Assembly (NCBI GenBank): GCA_965246745.1
Contig: OZ251980.1
Span: 496,001 to 560,000 of the forward strand
Length of the DNA: 64,000 nucleotides
Source of the DNA: JANXMY01 sp965246745
GTDB lineage: Bacteria; Armatimonadota; Armatimonadia; Armatimonadales; Capsulimonadaceae
Reading direction: 5' to 3'
Shown here: positions 41,192-49,420 of the stretch, one piece after another
How the letters are laid out: the number at the start of each line of letters is the position of its first letter
How positions within the stretch are numbered: position 1 is the stretch's first letter
Program-made: the position numbers and the translations under genes
The notes under the pieces: model-generated
Database searches by the model: none
Told to the model about the DNA's origin: nothing
What the model saw: only the letters and a program-made list of their open reading frames with translations

Positions 41192-42253
41192 TCAGTTGTT
41201 TCCCGTCGGCAGCGTGTCTAAAATCTCCGTCACCGAGAGATACGCGCCGCAGATGACTTCGTCGGAGGCCCCGTAGTACATCGTAATCGTGTCGCCGTCC
41301 TGCACATGACCGTTGGTGAAGACGACGTTGCCGAAAAAGCCGGTCAGCTCATACGGGGCGGCCGGCTCCATGATCGGCTCGGCGGAGCGGGCCAAAACGC
41401 GGCGGGGGTCGTCGCGGTCCAAAAGCAGCGCTCCGAGGCAGTAGCGGGACTGCTCGTTTGCGCCGTGGTAAATCACCAGCCAGCCGCGCTCGGTCAAAAT
41501 CGGCTCCGCGCCCGCCCCCACCCGCGCCGAGTCCCACAGGCCGGGCCGCGACCACGCCAGGCACTGGTGCCGGCCCCAGTGAAGCAAATCCGGCGAGTGC
41601 GCCAGCCAGATGTAATGGCCGCCGATGTAAATGTTCGAGGGCCGGTGCAGGCACAGATACTCCCCGCCGACTTTCTCCGGGAACAACGCGCAGTCTTTGT
41701 TGGACGGCGGAATAATCATGCCGTGGGGCGTGAACGAAGCCCAGTCGGCGGTGCTGCTCATGCCGACCCCCACCCCGTTCGGCGAAACGGCCGTATAAGT
41801 GAGATAAAAGCGGCCGTCAATCTCGCAGACCCGGCTGTCTTCAATGCCGAACGACTCCAGCTCCCCGCGCCCGATCAGCGTCGGCTTGTCTTCCGGGACA
41901 AAATGCACGCCGTCATCACTCCATGCCAGCCGCAGATGCGACAGCGTGGTCAGATACGCCTGGCCTTTGTAATGGAAAACGCGCGGGTCCTGATACACCA
42001 AATCGGGGTCGTTTTTGGAATACGTCACAATTTCAATCCCGCCGGCGGCCAGCGGGTCCAAAACCGGGGTAGACACGAGGCCGTCGGGCTGCGCGGGCCG
42101 CTCGGCGGTCCGCAGCAGCAGGCCCGTCCGGCCCTGATAGCGAAACGCGCCGGGGTTCAGCAGACATTCAATCGTCAGCCCGTCCCGGCTCGGCTTCACA
42201 TCGGAAGGCCGCAAAATCGGATTGGTCTCAAATCGCCGCGCAAGGTCCGCCAT
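41192..42253 (-). CDS. GH130-type glycosidase or phosphorylase
   Basis: A 353-residue five-bladed beta-propeller of the GH130 class (mannoside phosphorylases and mannosidases). Propeller motifs are visible: FETNPILRPSD, RTGLLLRTAER, QDPRVFHYKGQAYL, SFGIEDSRVCEIDGRFYLTY, PSNKDCALFPEKVGGEYLCL, and a C-terminal DTITMYYGASDEVICGAYLS. The ED in GIEDSRV matches the catalytic Asp region. ATG 42253 is used; an upstream frame to 42448 translates simple-sequence DNA and is rejected. Sugar specificity is unknown. Confidence 0.85.
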   Translation of the reverse strand: MADLARRFETNPILRPSDVKPSRDGLTIECLLNPGAFRYQGRTGLLLRTAERPAQPDGLVSTPVLDPLAAGGIEIVTYSKNDPDLVYQDPRVFHYKGQAYLTTLSHLRLAWSDDGVHFVPEDKPTLIGRGELESFGIEDSRVCEIDGRFYLTYTAVSPNGVGVGMSSTADWASFTPHGMIIPPSNKDCALFPEKVGGEYLCLHRPSNIYIGGHYIWLAHSPDLLHWGRHQCLAWSRPGLWDSARVGAGAEPILTERGWLVIYHGANEQSRYCLGALLLDRDDPRRVLARSAEPIMEPAAPYELTGFFGNVVFTNGHVQDGDTITMYYGASDEVICGAYLSVTEILDTLPTGNN

Positions 42254-42318
42254 AAGTGCTGTGTTCTTTCTGTCTCGGAGATTTTCCTTGCTATTCGCGG
42301 CGGCAGGCCCCTTTTCCT

Positions 42319-42363
42319 GTTTTGTTTGGGCTTGTTTTGTTTGGGTTTGTTTTGTTTGGAGCC
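42319..42363. repeat. 15-base tandem repeat, three units
   Basis: TGTTTTGTTTGGGCT, TGTTTTGTTTGGGTT and TGTTTTGTTTGGAGC follow head to tail, 65 bases upstream of the GH130 start codon. Slippage could vary this spacing. Confidence 0.8.
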
Positions 42364-42411
42364 GTGTTTCAGCGCCGGGTTCTCGGAACCGGGTAGAATG
42401 GGGCGGGCCTG

Positions 42412-42439
42412 AAAAAACCCGGCACCTGGAGTGCCGGGT
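42412..42439 (-). terminator. Intrinsic terminator of the basic repeat protein gene
   Basis: On the minus strand ACCCGGCAC-TCCAG-GTGCCGGGT followed by TTTTT, 27 bases after the stop at 42466. Confidence 0.85.
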
Positions 42440-42465
42440 CTTCCGCATTTTTGCCGCGAGCGAAC

Positions 42466-42759
42466 CTACATGGTCGGCTTCATGCTTCCCATCGGCTTCA
42501 TCGTGCCTTTCATGGGCGCTTTGCGGCTGTAGCCTTTGACACTGACGGTCTTGCCGCTCTTCAGAGTCCGGGTGTAGCTTTTGACGGCGGTATTCGGCAT
42601 CGGCTTTGCCATGCGGCTGTAGCCTTTGACGCTGACGGTTTTGCCGCTTTTAAGGGTTTTGGTGTAGCCTTTGACGGGCGTGCCGGGAGCCTGAGCGAAG
42701 GCGGACACGGCGAACAGTGCAGAAAGGCCGAGAACGGCCGAAAGGCGGGCGAAGATCAT
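42466..42759 (-). CDS. Secreted basic tandem-repeat protein
   Basis: A 97-residue protein with a signal peptide (LSAVLGLSALFAVSAFA). The mature part has two copies of a lysine-rich unit (VKGYTKTLKSGKTVSVKGYS and VKSYTRTLKSGKTVSVKGYS) and a Lys/Met/Pro-rich tail. The repeat recalls the PBCV basic adaptor motif, a resemblance by eye only. A highly basic, small exported protein may bind anionic wall polymers or nucleic acid. It is followed by its own terminator and lies divergent from the sigma-factor operon. Confidence 0.75.
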   Translation of the reverse strand: MIFARLSAVLGLSALFAVSAFAQAPGTPVKGYTKTLKSGKTVSVKGYSRMAKPMPNTAVKSYTRTLKSGKTVSVKGYSRKAPMKGTMKPMGSMKPTM

Positions 42760-42901
42760 GGAATTCTCCTGTCGAGCAAACGTGCGCGTGAAAGATAATC
42801 ACGGTAGCGTTCAGGCACGCCGAATAGTTCCCGAAAAATAAATCGCGGCGGCGCGGCGCGTTTCGGCGCAGAAACGACACACAGTCAATGACGGCAAAGC
42901 A

Positions 42902-43462
42902 ATGAGCGAGTGGGACGACGACGAAGCATTAGCGGCGGTATATACAAAGGCCGGGGACACGCGGGCATTGGAAACGCTGTTCCGGCGGCACCTGGGCGCG
43001 ACGTATGCGTTCGCCCGGCGCTTTTTAACGAGCCGGGAAGACGCCGAAGAAGCGGCGTCGGAAACGTGGCTCCGGGCCGGACGCAGCCTGCGGGCCGGCG
43101 GCTTCCGGGGCGAAAGCCGCTTCAAGACCTGGCTGCTCGGCATTGCCCGCTTGGTTTGTTTGGAGCGGCTGCGTCAGCCGCGCCTGCCGACCTTGTCGCT
43201 GTCGGGATTGACCGAAACAAATCGGGGCGACTGGGTTTTATTTTCTCCCGAACCGGACCCGGCTTCAGAGCTGGAAGCCGCGCTGGCAATGCTGTCTGAA
43301 GACCACAAAACAATTTTGACGCTCTGCGACTTGCAGGGCCTCACGTCCGCCGAGGCGGGCACCGTGATGGGCCGCACCGCCGCCGCCGCCAAGTCCCTGC
43401 ATGGCCGCGCCCGCCGCGCCCTGCGGGACGCGCTTTTATCCATGCAGCAGGAGGACCAATGA
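42902..43462 (+). CDS. ECF-family sigma factor
   Basis: A 186-residue extracytoplasmic-function sigma factor. Region 2 is ALETLFRRHLGATYAFARRF and DAEEAASETWLRAGRSL, and region 4 is MLSEDHKTILTLCDLQGLTS to ARRALRDALL. It would direct RNA polymerase to a small regulon. Its 3' end overlaps the next small gene by 4 bases (ATGA). The ATG at 42902 has a GGCAAAG region upstream that gives only a weak ribosome site. dnaN follows in the same operon. Confidence 0.92.
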   Translation: MSEWDDDEALAAVYTKAGDTRALETLFRRHLGATYAFARRFLTSREDAEEAASETWLRAGRSLRAGGFRGESRFKTWLLGIARLVCLERLRQPRLPTLSLSGLTETNRGDWVLFSPEPDPASELEAALAMLSEDHKTILTLCDLQGLTSAEAGTVMGRTAAAAKSLHGRARRALRDALLSMQQEDQ

Positions 43463-43728
43463 CCGACGCCGAGCGCGATGAGCTTCTTGATCTTTACATA
43501 GACGACGCCTTGCCCGAGGCGCTGCGGGCGAGCATGGAGACCTACTTGGCGGCGCACCCTGATACCGCCGCCGACGCCGCGTCGCTTCAGGCGACTGCCG
43601 AGCGCCTTCGGATGATGCCGCCTGAGCGGCCCGACCCCTGGTTCGCCGAGCGCACGTTAGACCGGCTTCTGCGCGAGCATGCCGCCGCGCAGGAAACCTA
43701 TCAAGACACGACGATTTCAAGGAGATAA
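43459..43728 (+). CDS. Probable anti-sigma factor, small helical protein
   Basis: An 89-residue acidic protein overlapping the sigma-factor gene by 4 bases. The N terminus (DAERDELLDLYIDDALPEAL) and helix (ATAERLRMMPPERPDPWFAE) resemble the RskA/putative zinc-finger anti-sigma N-terminal domain, but the zinc motif (HxxxCxxC) and a membrane helix are missing. It therefore would act as a soluble regulator. The function is inferred from context. It ends 3 bases before dnaN. Confidence 0.6.
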   Translation: MTDAERDELLDLYIDDALPEALRASMETYLAAHPDTAADAASLQATAERLRMMPPERPDPWFAERTLDRLLREHAAAQETYQDTTISRR

Positions 43729-43731
43729 CCG

Positions 43732-44895
43732 ATGGCAACGAAAACAATTATTCCCGGACTGCTCCGGGCGACTTCCCCCCGCAAAGAGCTGTTTGAAGGC
43801 ATCCAAACCGTCGGCAAGGCCGTGGCGACCCGCTCGTCGCTGCCGATTTTGACCCACATTCGGATCGCCGCCAAAGACGGCAAGGTCTCGATGATGGCGA
43901 CCGATTTAGAGATGTGGATGGAGCATACCCTCCCCGGCGTCGGCATCACCGAAGACGGCGCGGCGACCGCCCCGGCCCGGAACTTCACCGAGCTGCTCGC
44001 CGCCATGCCCGACGCCGACGTGTCCGTCACCGTGGAAGACGAGACCAACACGCTGCATCTGCGCTGCCTGAAGGCCAACTACAAGCTGCTCGGACTCTCC
44101 GCCGACGAGTTCCCGCTCTTGCCGCAGGTCAAAGAAGACTCGCGGTTTGTGGTTGACCGAGAAACCCTCAAAGACGCCGTCAAGCAGACGATCTTTGCGA
44201 CTTCCACCGATGAAACCCGCGCGATTCTCACCGGCGTTTTGGTGGTTTTCCAGGGCGACAGCCTGAAACTCGTCGCCACCGACACGCACCGCTTGGCCGT
44301 CCGGGACTGCCCGGTCAAAGAAGGGTCGGGCAGCGCCAGCGCGATTGTGCCGTCGCGGGCAATGAACGAGCTGCTCCGAATTGTCGGCAATGAAGAAGGC
44401 GAAATTGTGGTGACGCTGTCCGGCAACCAGATTCAGTTCCAGGTTGACGACGCTTCGGGCAGCAAAACCACACTGATTTCGCGGCTGATTGACGGCCAGT
44501 TCCCAAACTACGAGCGGGTCATCCCCGCGCAGGCGACCAAAACCCTGACGGTCGAGCGTGCCCCGCTGGCCGCCGCCGTCAAGCGGGCCTCCATTGTGGC
44601 CCGCGACTCCTCCAGCCGTGTGGTGCTGCGAACCACCGACGACGGCGACAAGCTGACCATCACCGCCGAAAGCGGCAGCGTCGGGAACGCGTATGAAGAA
44701 GTCGAAGTCGCCCGCACCGGCGACGACACCCCCGTCGAGATCGCCTTCAACGCCAAATATTTGGCCGATGTCCTAAACGTCCTCGACACCGAGGGCCTGC
44801 ACATCGAGCTGACCGAACCCCTCCGCCCCGGCGTCATCCGCCCCACCGACAACGCCGATTATTTGTGCGTTCTGATGCCCATGCAGGTGGTCTGA
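43732..44895 (+). CDS. dnaN: DNA polymerase III beta subunit (sliding clamp) DnaN
   Basis: A 387-residue processivity clamp. The three clamp domains are visible: KELFEGIQTVGKAVATRSSL with LPILTHIRIAAKDG, then domain 2 (FVVDRETLKDAVKQTIFATS, HRLAVRDCPV) and domain 3 with LIDGQFPNYERVIPAQ and the final LMPMQ peptide. The N terminus has an extra 10 or so residues. It follows the anti-sigma gene by 3 bases, with AAGGAG 8 bases before its ATG. dnaA and recF, its usual neighbours, are absent. It overlaps the end of the convergent recombinase fragment by 37 bases. Confidence 0.95.
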   Translation: MATKTIIPGLLRATSPRKELFEGIQTVGKAVATRSSLPILTHIRIAAKDGKVSMMATDLEMWMEHTLPGVGITEDGAATAPARNFTELLAAMPDADVSVTVEDETNTLHLRCLKANYKLLGLSADEFPLLPQVKEDSRFVVDRETLKDAVKQTIFATSTDETRAILTGVLVVFQGDSLKLVATDTHRLAVRDCPVKEGSGSASAIVPSRAMNELLRIVGNEEGEIVVTLSGNQIQFQVDDASGSKTTLISRLIDGQFPNYERVIPAQATKTLTVERAPLAAAVKRASIVARDSSSRVVLRTTDDGDKLTITAESGSVGNAYEEVEVARTGDDTPVEIAFNAKYLADVLNVLDTEGLHIELTEPLRPGVIRPTDNADYLCVLMPMQVV

Positions 44896-46262
44896 TAAGT
44901 TTGACGCGCACCGCCCTCGCCGCTGAGACCGCCGTCCTTGCCGAAGCCGTCTTTGCTCCAAAAGCCGTTGTCTTTGCCCCAGGGTTCATCAAACAGACCT
45001 GGAGCAAAGACAACATCGGCTCCTCCCTTCCGGCAGATCACCCGCTCCACAATCGGCGACAGCGCCGTTCGCTTCTCAGACCCCGGCAGCGCCGGGTCAG
45101 ACAGCACCGCCAGCGCAGACCGCAGAAGTCCCGCCATGACGCTGCTGTCCTCTACCTTCCCTGCTTTGGGGCGTCCCACCGATCCGCAAAGCACTTTGCG
45201 CTTTCCCTCAAGGTCCTTTCGCCGCGCGGCGATATCCGCGAACACTACGGCGTAGGCTTCAGGAGAGGCCCCCGCCTGAATGCCGGCAAGCTGAGCCGCC
45301 ACAGCGGATTGCTCTTCCCCCTTCATCAGCAGAAGACCTGAGTCAAGGTCCCGGAGGCGGCGCCGAATTTCATCCGGCGTCAGGCTTGTAGCAATTTGTC
45401 CCTGCCGGTAGACGGCCAAAGCTTCTGTCACGGACTCCGGGCAAGTGAGTACTTTCTCCAAAGCGGTCAGCGCGGCTTGTTCCATCTCGTGGATGGGATA
45501 AAGGTCGCCTACGCACGGCCGCTCCGGTCCCAGGACGCGCGAACGGCGCTGAGCGCCGCACAAGTAATAGCGGTAGCTCACGCCATTCGCTTTCTGGTGC
45601 TTGATCACGGCCTGGGAACCGCAGTGGGGGCAGTAGACCTTCCCCGAGAGCATGTGGGTACGGCGGGGATTGCCGCCCTGAGATGTCCGCATCTCTGCCA
45701 TCCGCTCCTGCACTGCCTGCCAGACCTCAGCGCTGACGAGCGGCGGTGCCGAAAGCGCGACCCATTCCTCTTGCGGCCGGGCGACCCGCATTTCGGGCCG
45801 TGTAATCGGCCGGCCGTTCAGTCGGTGGACCTGCTGGAGCCGGCCTTCATCTACCACTGTGCGCTGCTTGGCGCAGGCCGGCTGTCCCTTGTAAACTGGG
45901 TTCGTCAGGATCACGCGCAGGGTCGGCTCCAGCCATGCACGGCCGCCTCCTGGTGTGGGGACGCCCTCTTGATTGAGAGCACGCGCGAGGGCCGGCATGG
46001 AATGCATTCCGGCGGCATAGCTTTCAAACAGGCGGCGCACAATGGGGGCGGTCGCTTCGGTAACAAGGTAGCGGCCGCGCATCTCCGCCGGGTGCAGGCC
46101 GGTGGTGACTTCGGCGTTGGTGACAATATGGCAGCCATAGGGCGGGCGGCTGCGCTGGGGCTGCTGGCCTTCTTCGGCGCGTAAAGATGCCTCAGAAACA
46201 TTGGAAGAGTGGGAAGCCGCACACCACTCACGGATTGAGGCGATCTTGCGAAGTAATGGGTT
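44859..46262 (-). pseudogene. Large serine recombinase, N-terminal catalytic domain missing
   Basis: The readable frame runs back to a stop at 46263-46265 and gives the linker (ASLRAEEGQQPQRS), recombinase domain (RPPYGCHIVTNAEVTTGLHP, then YLVTEATAPIVRRLFESYA), zinc ribbon (YCPHCGSQAV, CGAQRR) and coiled-coil tail of a large serine integrase. The resolvase domain with the nucleophilic serine is absent, and ATG 46082 lies inside the recombinase domain, so no active recombinase can be made. It looks like a degraded mobile element whose 3' end overlaps the dnaN end by 37 bases. Confidence 0.85.
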
Positions 46263-46279
46263 TCAAGGCTAAGAAAAGC

Positions 46280-46792
46280 CTACAAAATCACTTGCATTTC
46301 GACACAATCTTCCCATTGACCATTGCGGAAGCCGACTTCGCGCTGGGTGCCGATTATTTCGTAGCCGCATTTGCGGCACACAGCGAGGGAGGCGGCGTTG
46401 CCGGACCAGATACGGGCGAGGATGACGTGGTGGCCGAGGAGTTTAGCTTCGGCAAGGAGCGCTCGCATCAGAGTCGTGCCGAGGCCGCGCCCTTGAGCGC
46501 TTGGGGCAAGATACAAAGACGACTCGGCGGTGTGGGCGTAGACCGGGGCGTCGGACCACTGGGAAAGCGACGCGTAGCCGAGCGGCTCGCCGTGGCCGCT
46601 GTCAGCCACCAACACGGGATAGCGCGGGTCTCGGTGCGCCTGCCACCACGAACGGCGGTCGGCGACAGTCAGCGTCAGGAGGTGGCCGGTGAACACCGTT
46701 CCGGTGACGGCGGCGTTGTAGATGGCGGTCAGCACGGGCAGGTCCGTGTCCCGCGCCGGGCGGATAATCGGTTCGCTAGAGATGAAGTCCAT
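46280..46792 (-). CDS. GNAT acetyltransferase, phosphinothricin/MnaT-like
   Basis: A 170-residue acetyl-CoA transferase of the Pat/MnaT type. The signature is IRPARDTDLPVLTAIYNAAV, then WWQAHRDPRYPVLVA, SLYLAPSAQGRGLGTTLMRA (acetyl-CoA Q/RxxGxG loop) and AVCRKCGYEIIGTQREVG. Such enzymes N-acetylate amino acids or amino-acid-like herbicides. It overlaps the DUF5658 gene by 17 bases. Substrate is unknown. Confidence 0.9.
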   Translation of the reverse strand: MDFISSEPIIRPARDTDLPVLTAIYNAAVTGTVFTGHLLTLTVADRRSWWQAHRDPRYPVLVADSGHGEPLGYASLSQWSDAPVYAHTAESSLYLAPSAQGRGLGTTLMRALLAEAKLLGHHVILARIWSGNAASLAVCRKCGYEIIGTQREVGFRNGQWEDCVEMQVIL

Positions 46793-47111
46793 GCGCCTGC
46801 GTGATAATCAAAAACACTTCCCAAAACACGACCAGCAGATAAATCAGGCAGCCGGCGGTGATGATAATCCGTGATGTGCGGATGCTTTTCAGCGAGTAGC
46901 CCTCGCAGGCCAGCACCACCACGGCGACTAGGGCGAACTTGAAGATGGCGAATGCCTGCGGGCCGCCTTTTTCGTAAATCAGCGCCGCCAGGCCGTTGGC
47001 TTCGATGCCGCCCTGGCTGAAAATGTAGCGGGTCAAAAACAAGTCGAACAAATTCAGCATCAGGAACCCGAGATACTCCTGTGCCAAAAGAACGTCGCGT
47101 TTGAAGAACAC
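46776..47111 (-). CDS. DUF5658-like membrane protein
   Basis: A 111-residue protein with three membrane helices (LGFLMLNLFDLFLTRYIF, AFAIFKFALVAVVVLACEGY, IIITAGCLIYLLVVFWEVFL). The LNLFDLFLTRYIF and GGIEANGLAALI motifs fit DUF5658. Function is unknown. It overlaps the acetyltransferase gene and follows recN by 55 bases on the same strand. Confidence 0.75.
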   Translation of the reverse strand: MFFKRDVLLAQEYLGFLMLNLFDLFLTRYIFSQGGIEANGLAALIYEKGGPQAFAIFKFALVAVVVLACEGYSLKSIRTSRIIITAGCLIYLLVVFWEVFLIITQAHGLHL

Positions 47112-47166
47112 AGCCTCTCATCCCCTATGATGCGTATTTTGTCTTGCGTGTTTTGTCGTGCTGAGA

Positions 47167-48864
47167 TTATTTCGCGGACAGCATTTCGCGGGCGTGCTGC
47201 ACCACGGCGTCGGAGCGGCGGGAGCCGCCGAGCATGCGGGCGATCTCGTCCACCCGCCCTTCCGGGTCAAGCGGCGCGACCGACACGGTGGTGCGCCCGG
47301 CCTCAACCTGTTTTTCAATAAAAAAGTGCGTCGCGGCGCGGGACGCGATCTGCGGCAGGTGCGTGATGCACAAAATCTGGGCGTCTTTTGCCAGTGCTTC
47401 CAGCTTGTCGCCGATGGTCTGCGCGGTGCGCCCGCCGACCCCGACATCAATCTCGTCAAAAATCATCGTCGGAATTGTCCCGGATTTCGCCAGCACGGAT
47501 TTCATCGCCAGCATGATGCGGGACATTTCGCCGCCCGACGCGATCCTCGCCAGCGGGCGCAGCGGCTCGCCGGGGTTCGGCGACAGCAGGAATTCGATCT
47601 TATCGGCCCCTTTGCTGCTGACTGCCTGCGGCTCAATCGCGACTTCAAACTTGGTCGCGCTCATGCCCAGATCAGTCAGCTCGCGGGTGATGCCGGCAGC
47701 AAACTTCACCGCCGCTTTTTTTCGCAGCGCGGAGAGCTTGGCGGCGGCGGCTGTCAGCTTGCTTTCCGTATTCGCGATCCCCGCCGCTAATTCCTCCTCG
47801 CGGGCTTCGGAATTTTCCAGGTCGCTCAATTTCGCGGTCAAATCGGCCCCATAAGCGATAATCTCCGCCAGCGTTTCGCCGTATTTGCGCTTCAAGGTTC
47901 GAATTAAATCGAGCCGCGTTTCGATTTCTTCCAGCCGCTCGGGGTTGAACTCGATTGTCTCTTGGTAGACCCGCAGGCCCCGCGCGGCATCCTCGGCAAA
48001 GACCACGGCGCTTTGCAGGGTTTCAATCAGCGGGGCGAGGTTCTCGTCCAAGCCCGCCGCGTGCTCGACCGCCGCAAGCGCGGCGTTCAGGGCATCCAAA
48101 GCGCCCGACCCGCGCTCGGCCCCGGACAGGGTCGCGTAAGCATCGGTCGCCGCCGCGCTCAGCTTTTCAGAGTTCGCCAGCCGGCTGCGGTCCGCCGCCA
48201 GCTCGTCTTCCTCGCCGTCTTTCAAGCCCGCGCCGACAATCTCCTCTTGCTGAAACCGATACAAATCCAGCATCCGCGCCCGCTCGCGGGCATCCGTCCT
48301 GAGCTTGTCCCGCTCGCGCTTCAGGCGATTGACTTCTGCGGCGAAGTCGGCGACCTGCTGCCGCAGGGCCAGGGCGTCTTTGCCGCCCCAGTTGTCGAGA
48401 ATATCAATATGCCGGTCGGCGGCCAGCAGCGATTGGTGCTCGTGCTGCCCATGCACATCTACCAAGCCTTCGGCGAGTTCTTTCAAGACGGCGACCGGCA
48501 TCAAGCGCCCGTTGATCCGGCAGACCGACTTGCCGCCGCTTTTCGCCAGCTCGCGGGAAACAAACAGCGTGTCGCTGTCGTCCCCGCCCTCGTCGTCGTC
48601 CCCGCCCAGCCCCGCATCGGCCAGCTTTTGCCGCGTGTCTTCCGGCGCGTTTTTGAGGTCAAACACGGCCTCGACCGTGGCTTTCCCTGCGCCGGTGCGG
48701 ACCAAATCGTGCCCCGCCCGCTCGCCGAGGGCCAGCCCGAGCGCGTCAATGATAATAGACTTGCCCGCGCCGGTTTCCCCGGTCAGGATATTCAGTCCCG
48801 CGCCGAATGACAGGTCTAAGTGGTCAATCAGCGCAAAGTTCGTCACATGGAGTTCAACTAACAT
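47167..48864 (-). CDS. recN: DNA repair ATPase RecN
   Basis: An SMC-like ATPase used in double-strand-break repair. The 565-residue protein has the Walker A motif LTGETGAGKSIIIDALGLAL near the start, two coiled-coil arms (for example EEIETRLDLIRTLKRKYGET), the signature-like LRPLARIASGGEMSRIMLAM, and Walker B PTMIFDEIDVGVGG. ATG 48864 (MLVELHVTNFALID) is chosen, and the frame to 49011 translates the repeat. The length is normal. It follows the hypothetical gene and nadK on the same strand; nadK-recN pairing is common in bacteria. Confidence 0.96.
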   Translation of the reverse strand: MLVELHVTNFALIDHLDLSFGAGLNILTGETGAGKSIIIDALGLALGERAGHDLVRTGAGKATVEAVFDLKNAPEDTRQKLADAGLGGDDDEGGDDSDTLFVSRELAKSGGKSVCRINGRLMPVAVLKELAEGLVDVHGQHEHQSLLAADRHIDILDNWGGKDALALRQQVADFAAEVNRLKRERDKLRTDARERARMLDLYRFQQEEIVGAGLKDGEEDELAADRSRLANSEKLSAAATDAYATLSGAERGSGALDALNAALAAVEHAAGLDENLAPLIETLQSAVVFAEDAARGLRVYQETIEFNPERLEEIETRLDLIRTLKRKYGETLAEIIAYGADLTAKLSDLENSEAREEELAAGIANTESKLTAAAAKLSALRKKAAVKFAAGITRELTDLGMSATKFEVAIEPQAVSSKGADKIEFLLSPNPGEPLRPLARIASGGEMSRIMLAMKSVLAKSGTIPTMIFDEIDVGVGGRTAQTIGDKLEALAKDAQILCITHLPQIASRAATHFFIEKQVEAGRTTVSVAPLDPEGRVDEIARMLGGSRRSDAVVQHAREMLSAK

Positions 48865-48885
48865 AGTAGAGGTGGACCCTCGGAA

Positions 48886-49026
48886 CGAGGGCGTAAACGC
48901 CCTCGCTGGCGGGCGAAGCGCCAAGCTGCCGCCTGCGCGGCAGAGGAATTTGTTTGATTTCCTGCCCCGCGCAGGCGGGTCATTGGCGTCCGCGCCCCCC
49001 AGCGCGGGCATTCATGCCCTCGCTCA
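48886..49026. repeat. Imperfect inverted repeat upstream of recN
   Basis: Arms containing CTGCCGCCTGCGCGGCAG on one side and CTGCCCCGCGCAGGCGGG on the other, bounded by GAGGGCGTAAACGCCCTCG and ATGCCCTCGCT, form a loose palindrome of about 140 bases. It is less regular than the other elements. Its right half supplies the last codons of the gene that ends at 48980. Confidence 0.55.
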
Positions 49027-49399
49027 TTACTCCTTCGCTTATCGTGCCCTCATCTAAAACCATCCCTGCGCCAAGCGTCCACAGCATCTTCCCCGGCGCG
49101 GCCTCGTCCGGCAGGACAAAGAACTCCCAGAATTTGGCGTCAACCAGTTTTGACTCAATCCTGAATGGTTTCCTCCTGCAATGCGGCTCCCAGCCGGAAG
49201 CGAGGGCAAAGGAAATCGCCTGACAGATTTGGCCGGGCGTCGCCGATAGCCAATAGGGGTCAACAAAAAGAAGCTGGCCGTCGGCTGACCGCTTTCCAAT
49301 AACAATCCAGCGATAAAGGGCTTTGCTTTGGTCCCATTGCCACTGATAGATTTCACCGTCAACCACCACTTTTCGCGTATTTTTCTTCGGCCAAGTCAT
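48980..49399 (-). CDS. Unknown 139-residue protein, end formed by repeat DNA
   Basis: The first 115 residues are a plain soluble domain (VVVDGEIYQWQWDQSKALYR, WLSATPGQICQAISFALASG, LVDAKFWEFFVLPDEAA) with no family I recognise. The last 18 or so residues (GVMSEGMNARAGGRGRQ) are read from the palindromic repeat, so the stop may have been moved by its insertion. It starts 21 bases after nadK on the same strand and precedes recN. Confidence 0.5.
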   Translation of the reverse strand: MTWPKKNTRKVVVDGEIYQWQWDQSKALYRWIVIGKRSADGQLLFVDPYWLSATPGQICQAISFALASGWEPHCRRKPFRIESKLVDAKFWEFFVLPDEAAPGKMLWTLGAGMVLDEGTISEGVMSEGMNARAGGRGRQ

Positions 49400-49420
49400 T
49401 GGTATCCTCAGACGGGCGGC

